Positions 34,019 through 42,060 of a stretch of 64,000 nucleotides of DNA are shown here, piece after piece. Source of the DNA: Bacillota bacterium (GTDB taxonomy: Bacteria; Bacillota; Clostridia; Acetivibrionales; DSM-1351). The first letter of the stretch is position 1; each line of letters opens with the position of its first letter. The DNA is taken from the NCBI GenBank assembly GCA_023409265.1, contig JAEYHZ010000004.1:62001-126000 (forward strand), in the 5' to 3' direction. The notes below the pieces were generated by a model that had not been told where the DNA came from, did no database searches, and was given only the letters and a program-made list of their open reading frames with translations. Position numbers and translations under genes: made by a program.

Positions 34019-34729
34019 TTGATTAGCATTCGTGTAAAATTCAAGCGTGGTGAAGAAGTTAAATTTATTTCGCATTTGGATCTTATGAAGGCATTTGAAC
34101 GTGCCATCAGACGAGCCAGACTGCCTATTGCTTACTCGCAGGGCTTTAATCCCCATCCGGGCATGGTTTTTGGACTGCCGCTAAGCGTTGGAGTTACCAG
34201 TGAGGCTGAATATGGTGATTTTGACATAACAGATGACAGTCTTTCTATGAATGAATTTACTCAAAGACTCAATGCCCAACTACCTCAAGGACTTGAAATT
34301 TTGGCTGCAAAGCCGAGACAGTCAAAGCAAAATATAATGGCTACAATTGCGGCTTCTGAATATATAGTAGTTGTAGGTACTCAGGCGGAATGTACCGAGA
34401 AAAGCCTCAGGTCAAGTATAGGTAAATTGCTCTCACAAGCAGAGATTATTGTAAAAAAGAAAACCAAAAGTGGTATAAAAGACACAAATATCAGAGATAT
34501 GATTTATGATTTGACTTTTGAGTTACAGCCATGCGGTGCTCTAAATATAATAAAGTTTACAATGCTGGTTAGTGCAGGCAGTAAAGCAAATCTGAAGCCG
34601 GAACTTCTTTTGGAATCCCTGTTTGATTTAATGGGTTCCGGGTTTGAGATTGACAGAATTCATAGATCCAAGCTTTATGTCAAGGCTCAGGATGAATTGT
34701 TGGAGCCCATGGATGTGAAGGTTTTATAA
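34019..34729 (+). CDS. Radical-SAM-linked protein (TIGR03936/DUF2344), TTG start
   Basis: 236 residues from TTG 34019, which has GGGAGG 6 bases upstream. An ATG at 33959 overlapping the previous stop lacks a ribosome site and adds 20 unconserved residues. VKFKRGEEVKFISHLDLMKAFERAIRRARLPIAYSQGFNPHPGM is the typical N-terminus. It probably works with the preceding radical SAM enzyme on RNA or a ribosome-related target, but no activity is established. The stop codon is part of dispersed element copy C. Confidence 0.88.
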   Translation: MISIRVKFKRGEEVKFISHLDLMKAFERAIRRARLPIAYSQGFNPHPGMVFGLPLSVGVTSEAEYGDFDITDDSLSMNEFTQRLNAQLPQGLEILAAKPRQSKQNIMATIAASEYIVVVGTQAECTEKSLRSSIGKLLSQAEIIVKKKTKSGIKDTNIRDMIYDLTFELQPCGALNIIKFTMLVSAGSKANLKPELLLESLFDLMGSGFEIDRIHRSKLYVKAQDELLEPMDVKVL

Positions 34730-34898
34730 TGAGGCAATAGATGTTCCCCATCTCAATGGTGGCGGGTCCCGCTTTGGTTTTCAGGCGGTGAGCATATCCA
34801 TGGTGCCCTTGAGGACACTTTGCCTCGTTGAAACGGACATAAGGTAAGAAAAATTTTTTCTACGGCCGAAAAATTTTCTGTTAAACAATGCGTTATAA
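34725..34898 (+). repeat. Dispersed hairpin element, copy C
   Basis: Starts TATAATGAGGCA, the TAA of which is the stop codon of the preceding gene, and ends ATGCGTTATAA. GAGGCA/TGCCTC encloses an 80-base variable section. After it come GTTGAAACG, AAGGTAAG and AGAAAAATTTTT/AAAAATTTTCT around CTACGGCCG. It lies 78 bases before rng. Confidence 0.8.
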
Positions 34899-34975
34899 CG
34901 TGTTTACACCGCGCTTAACACGGGAAATTAAAAAGTGTAATAATACTGATTCCACGTCGGAAATGGAGATTTTAA

Positions 34976-36451
34976 ATGGTTAACGAAATAATTGTGGACG
35001 TCAACCCCGGAGAAATCAGAGTTGGTATTCTTGAGGATAAAGAACTTGCTGAAATTCATATCGAGAGAACAAATCACCAGGCACTCGTAGGTAATATCTA
35101 CAGAGGTAAAGTCAGCAGTGTTCTGCCCGGAATGCAGGCAGCCTTTATAGACATAGGCTATGAAAAGAATGCATTCCTGTATGTTGGAGATGCAATACCA
35201 CAAAAAGAGTATTCCGATGACGAAATAGAAGTTTACCGAGACTATACGGAGTATAATATAGCTGATATTTTAAAAGTCGGGCAGGAGATAACAGTTCAGG
35301 TTATCAAGGAGCCTGTCGGGACAAAAGGGCCGAGAGTGTCCACACACATAACCCTGCCAGGACGCAATCTGGTACTGCTCCCCAATGCTGATTATGTTGG
35401 TATTTCCCGTAGAATTGAGAATGACAATGAAAGGCTGAAACTTAAAAAAATAGCTGAAAAGCTTAAGCCGGAAGCTATGGGGCTAATAGTACGCACTGTA
35501 TCTGAGGGGAAGGAAGAACCTGATTTTATAGAGGATGTCTCTTTTCTGACAAAGCTTTGGGCCAAGATTAAACAATCGGAAAGCAGCGGCCCTGTTCCAA
35601 GGTGTATTCACAAGGACATTAACCTTATATACAGGTCTGTCAGGGATTTGTTTACCTGGAATATAGATAAATTCATAATCAATGATGAAAAAGAGTATTA
35701 CAAAGTCCTGGAGCTGGTGGAAATGATTTCTCCAATTCTAAAAAACAGGGTTGAATTATTTCAGAAGGATTATGCCATTTTTGACTACTATCAGATAGAA
35801 ACAAAAATAGAAAGAGCTCTGGCAAGAAAAGTATGGCTCAAATGCGGTGGTTATATTATAATTGATAAAACCGAAGCACTGACAGTAATAGATGTTAACA
35901 CTGGCAAATTTGTCGGAGATAATAACCTGGAAGAAACAGTATTAAAGACTAATATTGAAGCCACGAAGGAAATTGCAAAGCAGTTGAGACTAAGGGACAT
36001 CGGCGGGATTGTAATTATAGATTTTATTGATATGAATGATGCAGAGCATCAGCAGATGGTTTTGGATTCTCTTAGAATGAGTCTGAAGGGTGACAGGACA
36101 AAAACCATAGTTCTAGGTATGACCGGTCTGGGATTGGTTGAGATGACCAGAAAGAAGATCAGACAGGAGCTTTCAACTGTTATGAACTGTGACTGCCCTT
36201 GCTGTGACGGCACAGGAAAGGTATATACTGCCGATACCCATGCCATGAATATATTGAAGGAAATCAGGGAATACCTTAAAACAACCCCTGCAAAAACAAT
36301 AAAAGTTGAGGTACATACCTCGGTAGCTGCGATTGTTGAGAACCATGCGGAAAAGCTTGTTCTGGAATACTCAAATATTCCTGGTTTAAGCTTAACCGTA
36401 TGTCCGGTCAATGACCTGAAAGTGGGTGGGCTAAGAATCACATCCAATTAA
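34976..36451 (+). CDS. rng: Ribonuclease G/E family endoribonuclease
   Basis: 491 residues, typical RNase G length. S1 domain (about 35-125; LVGNIYRGKVSSVLPGMQAAFIDIGYEKNAFLYV), catalytic region with VIDVNTGKFVG and IVIIDFIDM carrying the two catalytic Asp, and a zinc-link CPCCDGTGKV near 410. It cleaves single-stranded AU-rich RNA and helps in rRNA maturation and mRNA decay. AATGGAGATTTTAA precedes the ATG. It belongs to the conserved Clostridial block rng, rplU, prp, rpmA, obgE, here interrupted by the metallo-beta-lactamase gene. Confidence 0.95.
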   Translation: MVNEIIVDVNPGEIRVGILEDKELAEIHIERTNHQALVGNIYRGKVSSVLPGMQAAFIDIGYEKNAFLYVGDAIPQKEYSDDEIEVYRDYTEYNIADILKVGQEITVQVIKEPVGTKGPRVSTHITLPGRNLVLLPNADYVGISRRIENDNERLKLKKIAEKLKPEAMGLIVRTVSEGKEEPDFIEDVSFLTKLWAKIKQSESSGPVPRCIHKDINLIYRSVRDLFTWNIDKFIINDEKEYYKVLELVEMISPILKNRVELFQKDYAIFDYYQIETKIERALARKVWLKCGGYIIIDKTEALTVIDVNTGKFVGDNNLEETVLKTNIEATKEIAKQLRLRDIGGIVIIDFIDMNDAEHQQMVLDSLRMSLKGDRTKTIVLGMTGLGLVEMTRKKIRQELSTVMNCDCPCCDGTGKVYTADTHAMNILKEIREYLKTTPAKTIKVEVHTSVAAIVENHAEKLVLEYSNIPGLSLTVCPVNDLKVGGLRITSN

Positions 36452-36454
36452 TAA

Positions 36455-36507
36455 AATTTAGTTATATTTTATTAATTCAATTTAGTTATATTTTATTAAT
36501 TCAATTT
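36455..36507 (+). repeat. 24-bp AT-rich tandem repeat
   Basis: AATTTAGTTATATTTTATTAATTC units at 36455-36478 and 36479-36502 plus 5 bases of a third. It fills the start of the gap between rng and the metallo-beta-lactamase gene. Confidence 0.85.
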
Positions 36508-36593
36508 GAATACTCAAAAGGCACACCTGTTATTAATGGATTTTTCGGCATGGAGTTTCTATTTAGGAAAGGATGGCTCTGTCAGTGGAGGAA

Positions 36594-37538
36594 ATGATAA
36601 AAAAAATAAGTTTAGTTTTGTTTACTTGCTTTTTTCTATCTGTTTTTTTTACAGGGTGTCCTAACAAGTCTGAAGACGTTATGGTGGGTGAGAGTCCAGT
36701 GAAAAGTGGTTCTAAAGATATTAAGATCGCTGAGAGTTCATCAAAAAATGGTTCTGAAGACATTAAGGTAGCTGAGAGCTCATCAAAAAATGGTTCTGAA
36801 GACATTAAGGTAGCTGAGAGCTCATTGAAAAATGGTTCTGAAGATATAAAAATGACAGAGAGCTATTATAAAAGTGACTCCGATACTTCCAAAAGTGTGG
36901 AACTTACAAAAATAAACGATAATATTTGGGTGCATACTACATACACAGACTACAATGGAAGCAGAACTTCCTCCAATGGTATTATTGCCGTTTCAACAAA
37001 AGGATTAATTCTGGTTGATACTCCGTGGAATAATGCTCAGACGAAGGAACTGATCAAGCTGACAAAAAGTGTATTTAAGAAGGACATAGCACTTGCAGTT
37101 ATAACACATGCTCATGAAGATACAATAGGTGGAATTGATACCTTGCTTGATAATAAGATTGACGTAAGAAGTACAAGATTAACAGCGATAGAGGCAGAAA
37201 AAAATGGATTTCAGAAACCAGAGCCTACTCTGGAATCTGGACAATGTATTACTTTGGGTAATATTGATTTGGAAGTATTTTATCCTGGAGAGGGTCATTC
37301 GGTTGACAATATAACAGTATGGTTCCCGCAACATAAGGTCCTTTTTGGAGGTTGCTTAATTAAGTCACTGGACGCACGGGATAAAGGGAATACTTCAGAA
37401 GCCAATGTTGTAATGTGGCCAGCTTCGGCGGAGAAGGTTCGGCAAGAATACCCGGATGCTGAAGTAGTAATACCGGGACATGGGAAATGGGGTAATTTAG
37501 ACCTTATAAGGCATACAATAGAGCTTGTCAGTAAGTAA
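36594..37538 (+). CDS. Lipoprotein subclass B1 metallo-beta-lactamase-like enzyme
   Basis: 314 residues from ATG 36594, the best n-region for the signal; ATG 36573 is the alternative. Lipobox FFTGC (Cys22). Residues 36-91 are four 14-residue repeats (core SKNGSEDIKVAES) forming a tether. The B1 domain (about 103-314) has all zinc ligands: HAHED (His172, His174, Asp176), His235 in GEGHSVDN, Cys254 and Lys257 in GGCLIKS, His296 in PGHG. SSNGI and DTPWNN fit BcII-type enzymes, which hydrolyse penicillins, cephalosporins and carbapenems. Membrane anchoring recalls NDM-1. It is probably functional, with no mobile element nearby. It is inserted between rng and rplU, genes that are usually adjacent. 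Confidence 0.87.
   Translation: MIKKISLVLFTCFFLSVFFTGCPNKSEDVMVGESPVKSGSKDIKIAESSSKNGSEDIKVAESSSKNGSEDIKVAESSLKNGSEDIKMTESYYKSDSDTSKSVELTKINDNIWVHTTYTDYNGSRTSSNGIIAVSTKGLILVDTPWNNAQTKELIKLTKSVFKKDIALAVITHAHEDTIGGIDTLLDNKIDVRSTRLTAIEAEKNGFQKPEPTLESGQCITLGNIDLEVFYPGEGHSVDNITVWFPQHKVLFGGCLIKSLDARDKGNTSEANVVMWPASAEKVRQEYPDAEVVIPGHGKWGNLDLIRHTIELVSK
36696..36863 (+). repeat. Four 42-bp in-frame repeats in the metallo-beta-lactamase tether
   Basis: Units at 36696, 36738, 36780 and 36822 each encode 14 residues. Units 2 and 3 are identical; 1 and 4 diverge. The period keeps the frame, so copy number can vary without breaking the protein. Confidence 0.9.
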
Positions 37539-37617
37539 ATGGACGAGGTGAATTTACATTGGCTGATTTCAAGGATTATGGCGGCTGGTGTTAGCTGAGG
37601 ACTTAGAATTAAAGAGA

Positions 37618-37646
37618 TTGACAAGGATTCCTTGTTATGCTAAAAT
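37618..37646 (+). promoter_or_regulatory. Promoter of rplU-prp-rpmA
   Basis: TTGACA, 17 bases, TAAAAT, giving a leader of about 145 nt before rplU. The leader (to 37794) is the type of region that binds L21 or carries a ribosomal-protein leader, but no clear terminator is seen in it. Confidence 0.65.
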
Positions 37647-37794
37647 ATATCGGTAGCCGCTCGGCCAGGGCTTATCAAATATAACGAGTCAATATTCCAT
37701 TATTGATTTTAATAAGGTTATTGCCTGTGATGAACATATCACCTTGATATGAATACGTCATTTAGCCGGCGAGACTGTTAGTAGGAGGTGTATC

Positions 37795-38106
37795 ATGTAC
37801 GCTATTATAATGACTGGTGGAAAACAGTATAAAGTTCAGGAAGGCGATGTAGTTTTCATAGAAAAACTCGCTGCTGAAGAAGGTTCAGCTGTTACTTTTG
37901 ACAAGGTTCTTGCCGTATCAAAAGAAGGCAAGGTTAACTTCGGCGCTCCATTATTGGATGCTGCTACAGTTAGTGGTAAAGTTCTAAGCCATGGTAAAGG
38001 TGAAAAGATTATCGTTTTCAAATACAAGGCAAAGAAGAACTACAGAAACAAGCAAGGTCACAGACAGCCTTACACAAAGGTTCAGATTGAAAAGATTAAC
38101 GCGTAA
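37795..38106 (+). CDS. rplU: Ribosomal protein L21
   Basis: 103 residues, normal length. MYAIIMTGGKQYKVQEGDVVFIEKL and the C-terminal YRNKQGHRQPYTKVQIEKI are characteristic. Large-subunit protein contacting 23S rRNA. GTAGGAGGTG is the ribosome site. First gene of rplU-prp-rpmA. Confidence 0.97.
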   Translation: MYAIIMTGGKQYKVQEGDVVFIEKLAAEEGSAVTFDKVLAVSKEGKVNFGAPLLDAATVSGKVLSHGKGEKIIVFKYKAKKNYRNKQGHRQPYTKVQIEKINA

Positions 38107-38119
38107 GGGTTAATGATTG

Positions 38120-38452
38120 ATGGTTAATGTAAATATATGCAGGGATAAAGCAGGAAATATTAAAAGGTTTGTTGTCAAGGGACATGCAGGTTTTGCAAGA
38201 GAAGGCAGAGATATAGTGTGTGCAGCAGTTTCTGCGGTTGCCTATACTGCAGCCGGTGCACTTGGAGACCTGGTCGGGATAAAAGACTATTTTGAAGAGA
38301 GACATGGTTTTATGACATGCTCGATCGACATGGATATTTCACCTGAAATGAAGCATGATGCCGAAGTAATTATGGCTGCTGCCGAGATAGGTTTTAAACA
38401 GATAGAGCTTGCTTACCCCAAACATGTAAAGGTAATGGATGAGGAGGTGTAA
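38120..38452 (+). CDS. prp: Ribosomal processing cysteine protease Prp
   Basis: 110 residues from ATG 38120 (a TTG lies just before). GHAGFAREGRDIVCAAVSAVAYT includes the catalytic His and Cys. Prp removes the N-terminal peptide of L27, encoded 4 bases downstream, and the L27 here does have that peptide. The gene lies between rplU and rpmA, as in other Firmicutes with this system. Confidence 0.93.
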   Translation: MVNVNICRDKAGNIKRFVVKGHAGFAREGRDIVCAAVSAVAYTAAGALGDLVGIKDYFEERHGFMTCSIDMDISPEMKHDAEVIMAAAEIGFKQIELAYPKHVKVMDEEV

Positions 38453-38456
38453 TCTC

Positions 38457-38738
38457 ATGTTAAAGATTAATTTACAACTTTTTGCTCATAAAAAAGGTGT
38501 TGGTAGTTCAAGAAACGGCCGTGACAGTGCGGCTAAAAGACTTGGTGTTAAGAGAGCTGACGGTCAATTCGTTTTAGCCGGTAACATTCTTGTCCGTCAA
38601 AGAGGTACAAAGATTCATCCTGGCGTAAACGTTGGAATAGGTTCAGATGATACCTTGTTTGCACTTAAGGATGGAAAGGTTAAGTTTGCAAGACTTGGCA
38701 GAGATAAGAAGCAGGTTATGATTGTTACTGCCGAGTAA
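38457..38738 (+). CDS. rpmA: Ribosomal protein L27, with Prp-cleavable N-terminal extension
   Basis: 93 residues from ATG 38457, with GAGGAGGTG upstream. The beginning MLKINLQLF-AHKKGVG is the Prp site of Firmicutes: the first nine residues are removed after LQLF so the AHKKG end can reach the peptidyl-transferase centre. The rest (GQFVLAGNILVRQRGTKIHPG) is standard L27. A terminator follows. Confidence 0.97.
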   Translation: MLKINLQLFAHKKGVGSSRNGRDSAAKRLGVKRADGQFVLAGNILVRQRGTKIHPGVNVGIGSDDTLFALKDGKVKFARLGRDKKQVMIVTAE

Positions 38739-38765
38739 AAAAATTTATCGCATTATAATTATTAA

Positions 38766-38799
38766 AGTAGGAAATGTGATATGCATTTTCTACTTTTTT
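38766..38799 (+). terminator. Terminator after rpmA
   Basis: AGTAGGAAATG pairs with CATTTTCTACT (one G-U), followed by TTTTT. The rest of the 308-base gap to obgE is AT-rich with two candidate -10 boxes (38918-38923, 38963-38968) lacking good -35 partners. Confidence 0.8.
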
Positions 38800-39046
38800 A
38801 TTATTAAAGAAATGCTTTTCAAAGGGAATGTGTCTACCTTTTTACTAAGAAGCTATTTTCTTAACTAGTAAATTTCCTAACAATAAAATTTTTTTATTAA
38901 TTACTTTTATACTTGGGTATAATAAACACAATTGGTGCAGCATGTTCAACAATTCTTTATACTATAATATGTAAAATTGATAAAGTGATTTGATAGTGTT
39001 TGAAAACGTGCAGAGCACGCTGCACAGCAGCGGAATGGAGATTAAG

Positions 39047-40324
39047 ATGTTTATTGATAGTGCTAAAATATATGTTAAAGCCGGTAATGGCGGTAATGGA
39101 ATGGTTTCCTTCCACCGTGAAAAATACATAGCAGCCGGAGGTCCTGATGGCGGTGATGGAGGTAAGGGCGGAGATGTAATTTTCCAGGTGGATGAAGGTT
39201 TGAATACCCTTATAGACTTTAGATTCAAAAAGCATTTTAAAGCCGAGCCCGGCCAGGATGGCGGCCCTTCAAACTGTTCCGGCAAGAATGGAGAAGACCT
39301 TATTATAAAGGTTCCCTTGGGAACAATGGTCAAGGATGAAGAAAACGGTATAATACTGGTTGATTTGGTGAAAGCCGGTCAAACATATATAATAGCCAAG
39401 GGCGGAAAAGGCGGAAAAGGTAATCAGCATTTTGCAACACCTACAAGGCAGGTGCCTAACTTTGCAAAAAGCGGAGACCTTGGTGAGGAACGCAATCTGG
39501 TTTTGGAAATGAAAATGATCGCTGACGTAGGTTTGTTAGGGTATCCTAATGTGGGAAAATCGACAATTCTTTCCATGGTTTCGGCTGCAAAGCCTAAAAT
39601 AGCAAACTATCATTTTACAACATTGACTCCTAACTTGGGGGTTGTACAGATTGAGCAGGGCAAGAGCTTTGTAATAGCAGATATACCTGGACTGATTGAA
39701 GGAGCTCACGAAGGAGTCGGTCTTGGTCATGAGTTTTTAAGACATGTGGAAAGAACAAAACTATTGGTTCATGTTGTGGACATTTCAGGCGTTGAAGGCA
39801 GAGATGCCATTGAAGACTTTGATACCATAAATGCTGAATTGGAAAAGTATAATGCAGTACTTGCCACAAGACCCCAGGTAGTAGCCGCAAATAAAATGGA
39901 TATACCGGGTTCGGAGGATAACTACCAACGCTTCAGACAGGAACTCGAAGACAGAGGGTACAGGGTATTCGGCATTTCAGCAGCGACCAACAAAGGTTTG
40001 AAGGAGCTTATGTACTATGTTTCAGATACTCTGAGTACTCTTCCGGATACCATCCTGCTGGATGAAAGCCAGGATGAGGTAGTTATTTATACTGCAGAAG
40101 AAGAGAAACCTTTTGAAATCCATATTGAAGATGGAGTCTATGTTGTAGAAGGTAATTGGGTAAGGAAGGTATTAGGTTCCACAAATATGACTAATTATGA
40201 ATCATTGCAGTATTTCCAGAGGGCTTTAAAGAAAAAAGGTGTTATTGCTGCTCTTGAGGAAATGGGAATAGAAGAAGGAGATACTGTTCGAATCTACGAT
40301 ACAGAGTTTGATTATACTAGATAG
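39047..40324 (+). CDS. obgE: GTPase Obg/CgtA
   Basis: 425 residues from ATG 39047. Start MFIDSAKIYVKAGNGGNGMVSF, Gly-rich Obg fold (1-158), GTPase domain with GYPNVGKST, DIPGLIEGAHEG, NKMD, and a C-terminal OCT domain (about 345-425). A ribosome-associated GTPase for 50S assembly and stress response. An earlier ATG (39035) is inside the ribosome site. Upstream is a small GCTGC/GCAGC hairpin followed by GGAATGGAGATTAAG, a cassette that recurs in front of the HD-domain gene at 54283. Confidence 0.96.
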   Translation: MFIDSAKIYVKAGNGGNGMVSFHREKYIAAGGPDGGDGGKGGDVIFQVDEGLNTLIDFRFKKHFKAEPGQDGGPSNCSGKNGEDLIIKVPLGTMVKDEENGIILVDLVKAGQTYIIAKGGKGGKGNQHFATPTRQVPNFAKSGDLGEERNLVLEMKMIADVGLLGYPNVGKSTILSMVSAAKPKIANYHFTTLTPNLGVVQIEQGKSFVIADIPGLIEGAHEGVGLGHEFLRHVERTKLLVHVVDISGVEGRDAIEDFDTINAELEKYNAVLATRPQVVAANKMDIPGSEDNYQRFRQELEDRGYRVFGISAATNKGLKELMYYVSDTLSTLPDTILLDESQDEVVIYTAEEEKPFEIHIEDGVYVVEGNWVRKVLGSTNMTNYESLQYFQRALKKKGVIAALEEMGIEEGDTVRIYDTEFDYTR

Positions 40325-40374
40325 TAATAAGGTGCTGCTCCTGAGCGGTCGGCAACCCTGGAAATGGAGATAAT

Positions 40375-40665
40375 ATGTTAACCGGAAAACAAAGAAGCTA
40401 TTTAAGGTCACTGGCAAATAATCTGCAGCCTATATTTCAAGTTGGAAAAGGCGGAATAAATGAAAATATGATCAAACAGTTTTCTGATGCTTTGGAAGCC
40501 AGAGAGCTAATCAAGGCAACAGTACTCAGAAATGCTGAATGTGATACAAGAACCGTCGCCGAGGAATTGGCTGAATCAGCAAGGGCTGAGTTGGTTCAGG
40601 TAATAGGGAATAAGTTTGTTCTCTACAGGGAATCGGAAAAAAGCCCGGTAATAGAGTTACCATAA
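40375..40665 (+). CDS. yhbY: CRS1/YhbY-domain RNA-binding protein
   Basis: 96 residues. LTGKQRSYLRSLANNLQPIFQVGKGGINENMI and the later LVQVIGNKFVLYRES are the YhbY signature; the GKGG loop corresponds to the RNA-binding GxxG. It associates with pre-50S particles. It lies 50 bases after obgE, consistent with a shared ribosome-assembly role. Confidence 0.92.
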   Translation: MLTGKQRSYLRSLANNLQPIFQVGKGGINENMIKQFSDALEARELIKATVLRNAECDTRTVAEELAESARAELVQVIGNKFVLYRESEKSPVIELP

Positions 40666-40756
40666 TAAAAAATATTGTCACTTTTGCATATAAAATACAT
40701 ATTCTGGGAATGAAATATTTTTTAGCGTATATGGGAATTAGTCCCCATTAGCTTAC

Positions 40757-40826
40757 AAGAAAATTTGCCTGCCCTATTAATATGGTCACTAAAAAATGTG
40801 CATAGCAGATTTTCTTGTGAATATAA
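40757..40826 (+). other. Long inverted repeat upstream of a small gene
   Basis: ACAAGAAAATTTGC and GCAGATTTTCTTGT are complementary except for one base, with about 42 bases between. GCATA at 40811 followed by GAATATAATA 14 bases later resembles a forespore-type sigma promoter, but this is only suggestive. Confidence 0.35.
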
Positions 40827-40864
40827 TATAAGTATTTCAGAAATTAGCATCACCGGAGGTATAT

Positions 40865-41134
40865 ATGCAAGAAGGAATGAATTTAAACAACTACCAATAT
40901 GATTATTTAGATAGCGAAGATATTAAGAAAATAAGTGATAAAATTCTTGTAAACAGGGTTGAAAAAACATATGAATTCTTAAAATTAAGCGAAATTTATT
41001 TATCAGATGTCAAGGATGATTATGGCAAGAAGAAAATTGCCAGCCTGAGAGTTGATATTGTAAGCCATCAACTGGAACTGCTTATAAGAGAATGCTTTGC
41101 AAGAGGCTTAAAGCACGGCTTGCACATTAGTTAA
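40865..41134 (+). CDS. Small uncharacterised protein
   Basis: 89 residues, no recognised family. Rich in Lys, Asp, Glu and Leu; the part from about 20 to 85 looks helical (IKKISDKILVNRVEKTYEFLKLSEIYLSDV..IVSHQLELLIRECFARGL). Probably cytoplasmic. CCGGAGG precedes the ATG. It is alone, bounded upstream by a long inverted repeat and downstream by a terminator. Confidence 0.7.
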   Translation: MQEGMNLNNYQYDYLDSEDIKKISDKILVNRVEKTYEFLKLSEIYLSDVKDDYGKKKIASLRVDIVSHQLELLIRECFARGLKHGLHIS

Positions 41135-41157
41135 CCGGAAGCCATTCTTTCAAAAAG

Positions 41158-41194
41158 AAAAGCAATACTTTGCATGACGAAAGTATTGCTTTTT
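41158..41194. terminator. Bidirectional terminator between convergent genes
   Basis: AAAAGCAATACTTT pairs with AAAGTATTGCTTTT. It carries A and T runs on both sides and lies between convergent genes, serving both strands. Confidence 0.8.
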
Positions 41195-41207
41195 ATGTCT
41201 AGCGGTA

Positions 41208-41744
41208 CTAAGCTTCTTCAGTTATATCTGACATTATCTTTTTATAAAGCTTTTCCGAATTACTAGCCCAGTTGTTGCATATTTTTCTGGCATCATTTCT
41301 GCTTCCTACTGTAAGTTTAAGGTCAATATAAGTGAAACTGCCTTCACATATCTTTAAATTTGTAATGTATTCATTTTCATTTACTGCCACAAAGTCGGCT
41401 ACTACGCTGGTTTCATTCTTTATGCGTTTTGAGTAGTCTGATAAAGCTTCATCAATACGGGATTTTGTTCCAGCAGGTATCAAAGATATGAAATAGTCCA
41501 GACCTTGTTTGCCGGCAGCCGAAATTTTATAAGACTTCTTATCTTCCAAATCCAGTTTTTCCAAAAACTTACCGTCACAAAGCTCATCAAGATATTGCTG
41601 CAAAAATATATAATTCATTAATTTGTTTTCGAGTATTATTTTTGTTATGAGCAGGTTCGATACCGGGGCTTCCATATTATTGATGATATACAGTAGAATG
41701 AGTTTATTTTCAGCAAGTTCTCTGTTGCTCTCGATTGAATTCAT
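41208..41744 (-). CDS. DUF4364 family protein
   Basis: 178 residues from the complement ATG at 41744 with GGAGG upstream. The opening ENKLILLYIINNMEAPVSNLLITKIILENKLMNYIFLQQYLDEL is the winged-helix-like start of DUF4364, a family mostly found in Clostridia. Probably a DNA-binding regulator by fold. Its gene is divergent from the D-arabinoside operon but shares no evident control region with it. Confidence 0.88.
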   Translation of the reverse strand: MNSIESNRELAENKLILLYIINNMEAPVSNLLITKIILENKLMNYIFLQQYLDELCDGKFLEKLDLEDKKSYKISAAGKQGLDYFISLIPAGTKSRIDEALSDYSKRIKNETSVVADFVAVNENEYITNLKICEGSFTYIDLKLTVGSRNDARKICNNWASNSEKLYKKIMSDITEEA

Positions 41745-41853
41745 AAAACCTCCAGACATAATCTAATAACTCCATTTATTATAGCACAGAAGGACAAGAT
41801 TTCCTATATTGCCGAATATAATGATCCTGTATTATATAAATTTAAAAAACGCA

Positions 41854-41903
41854 TTGACATTATATAATGCGTATCATATAATGTACACATGGAATCGATT
41901 CCA
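41854..41903 (+). promoter_or_regulatory. Promoter and LacI-type operator of the sugar operon
   Basis: TTGACA, 17 bases, TATAAT (41854-41882), then the perfect palindrome TGGAATCGATTCCA (41890-41903) over the expected transcription start, with CACA/TGTG-like flanks. A repressor there would block initiation. A related half-conserved site precedes lacI. Confidence 0.8.
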
Positions 41904-42060
41904 CACAATTTAATACTTTAATCAGTTTTAATGAATTATTTATTTCATAAGACTATATGAAAGGAAACAAATATCTAGTATTTAAGGTCTTTTTATGAGA
42001 TGTAAACAATATGGTATCGGTTCTATATTCGTTATATACTAACTTGAAGGTGGTCAAAAC

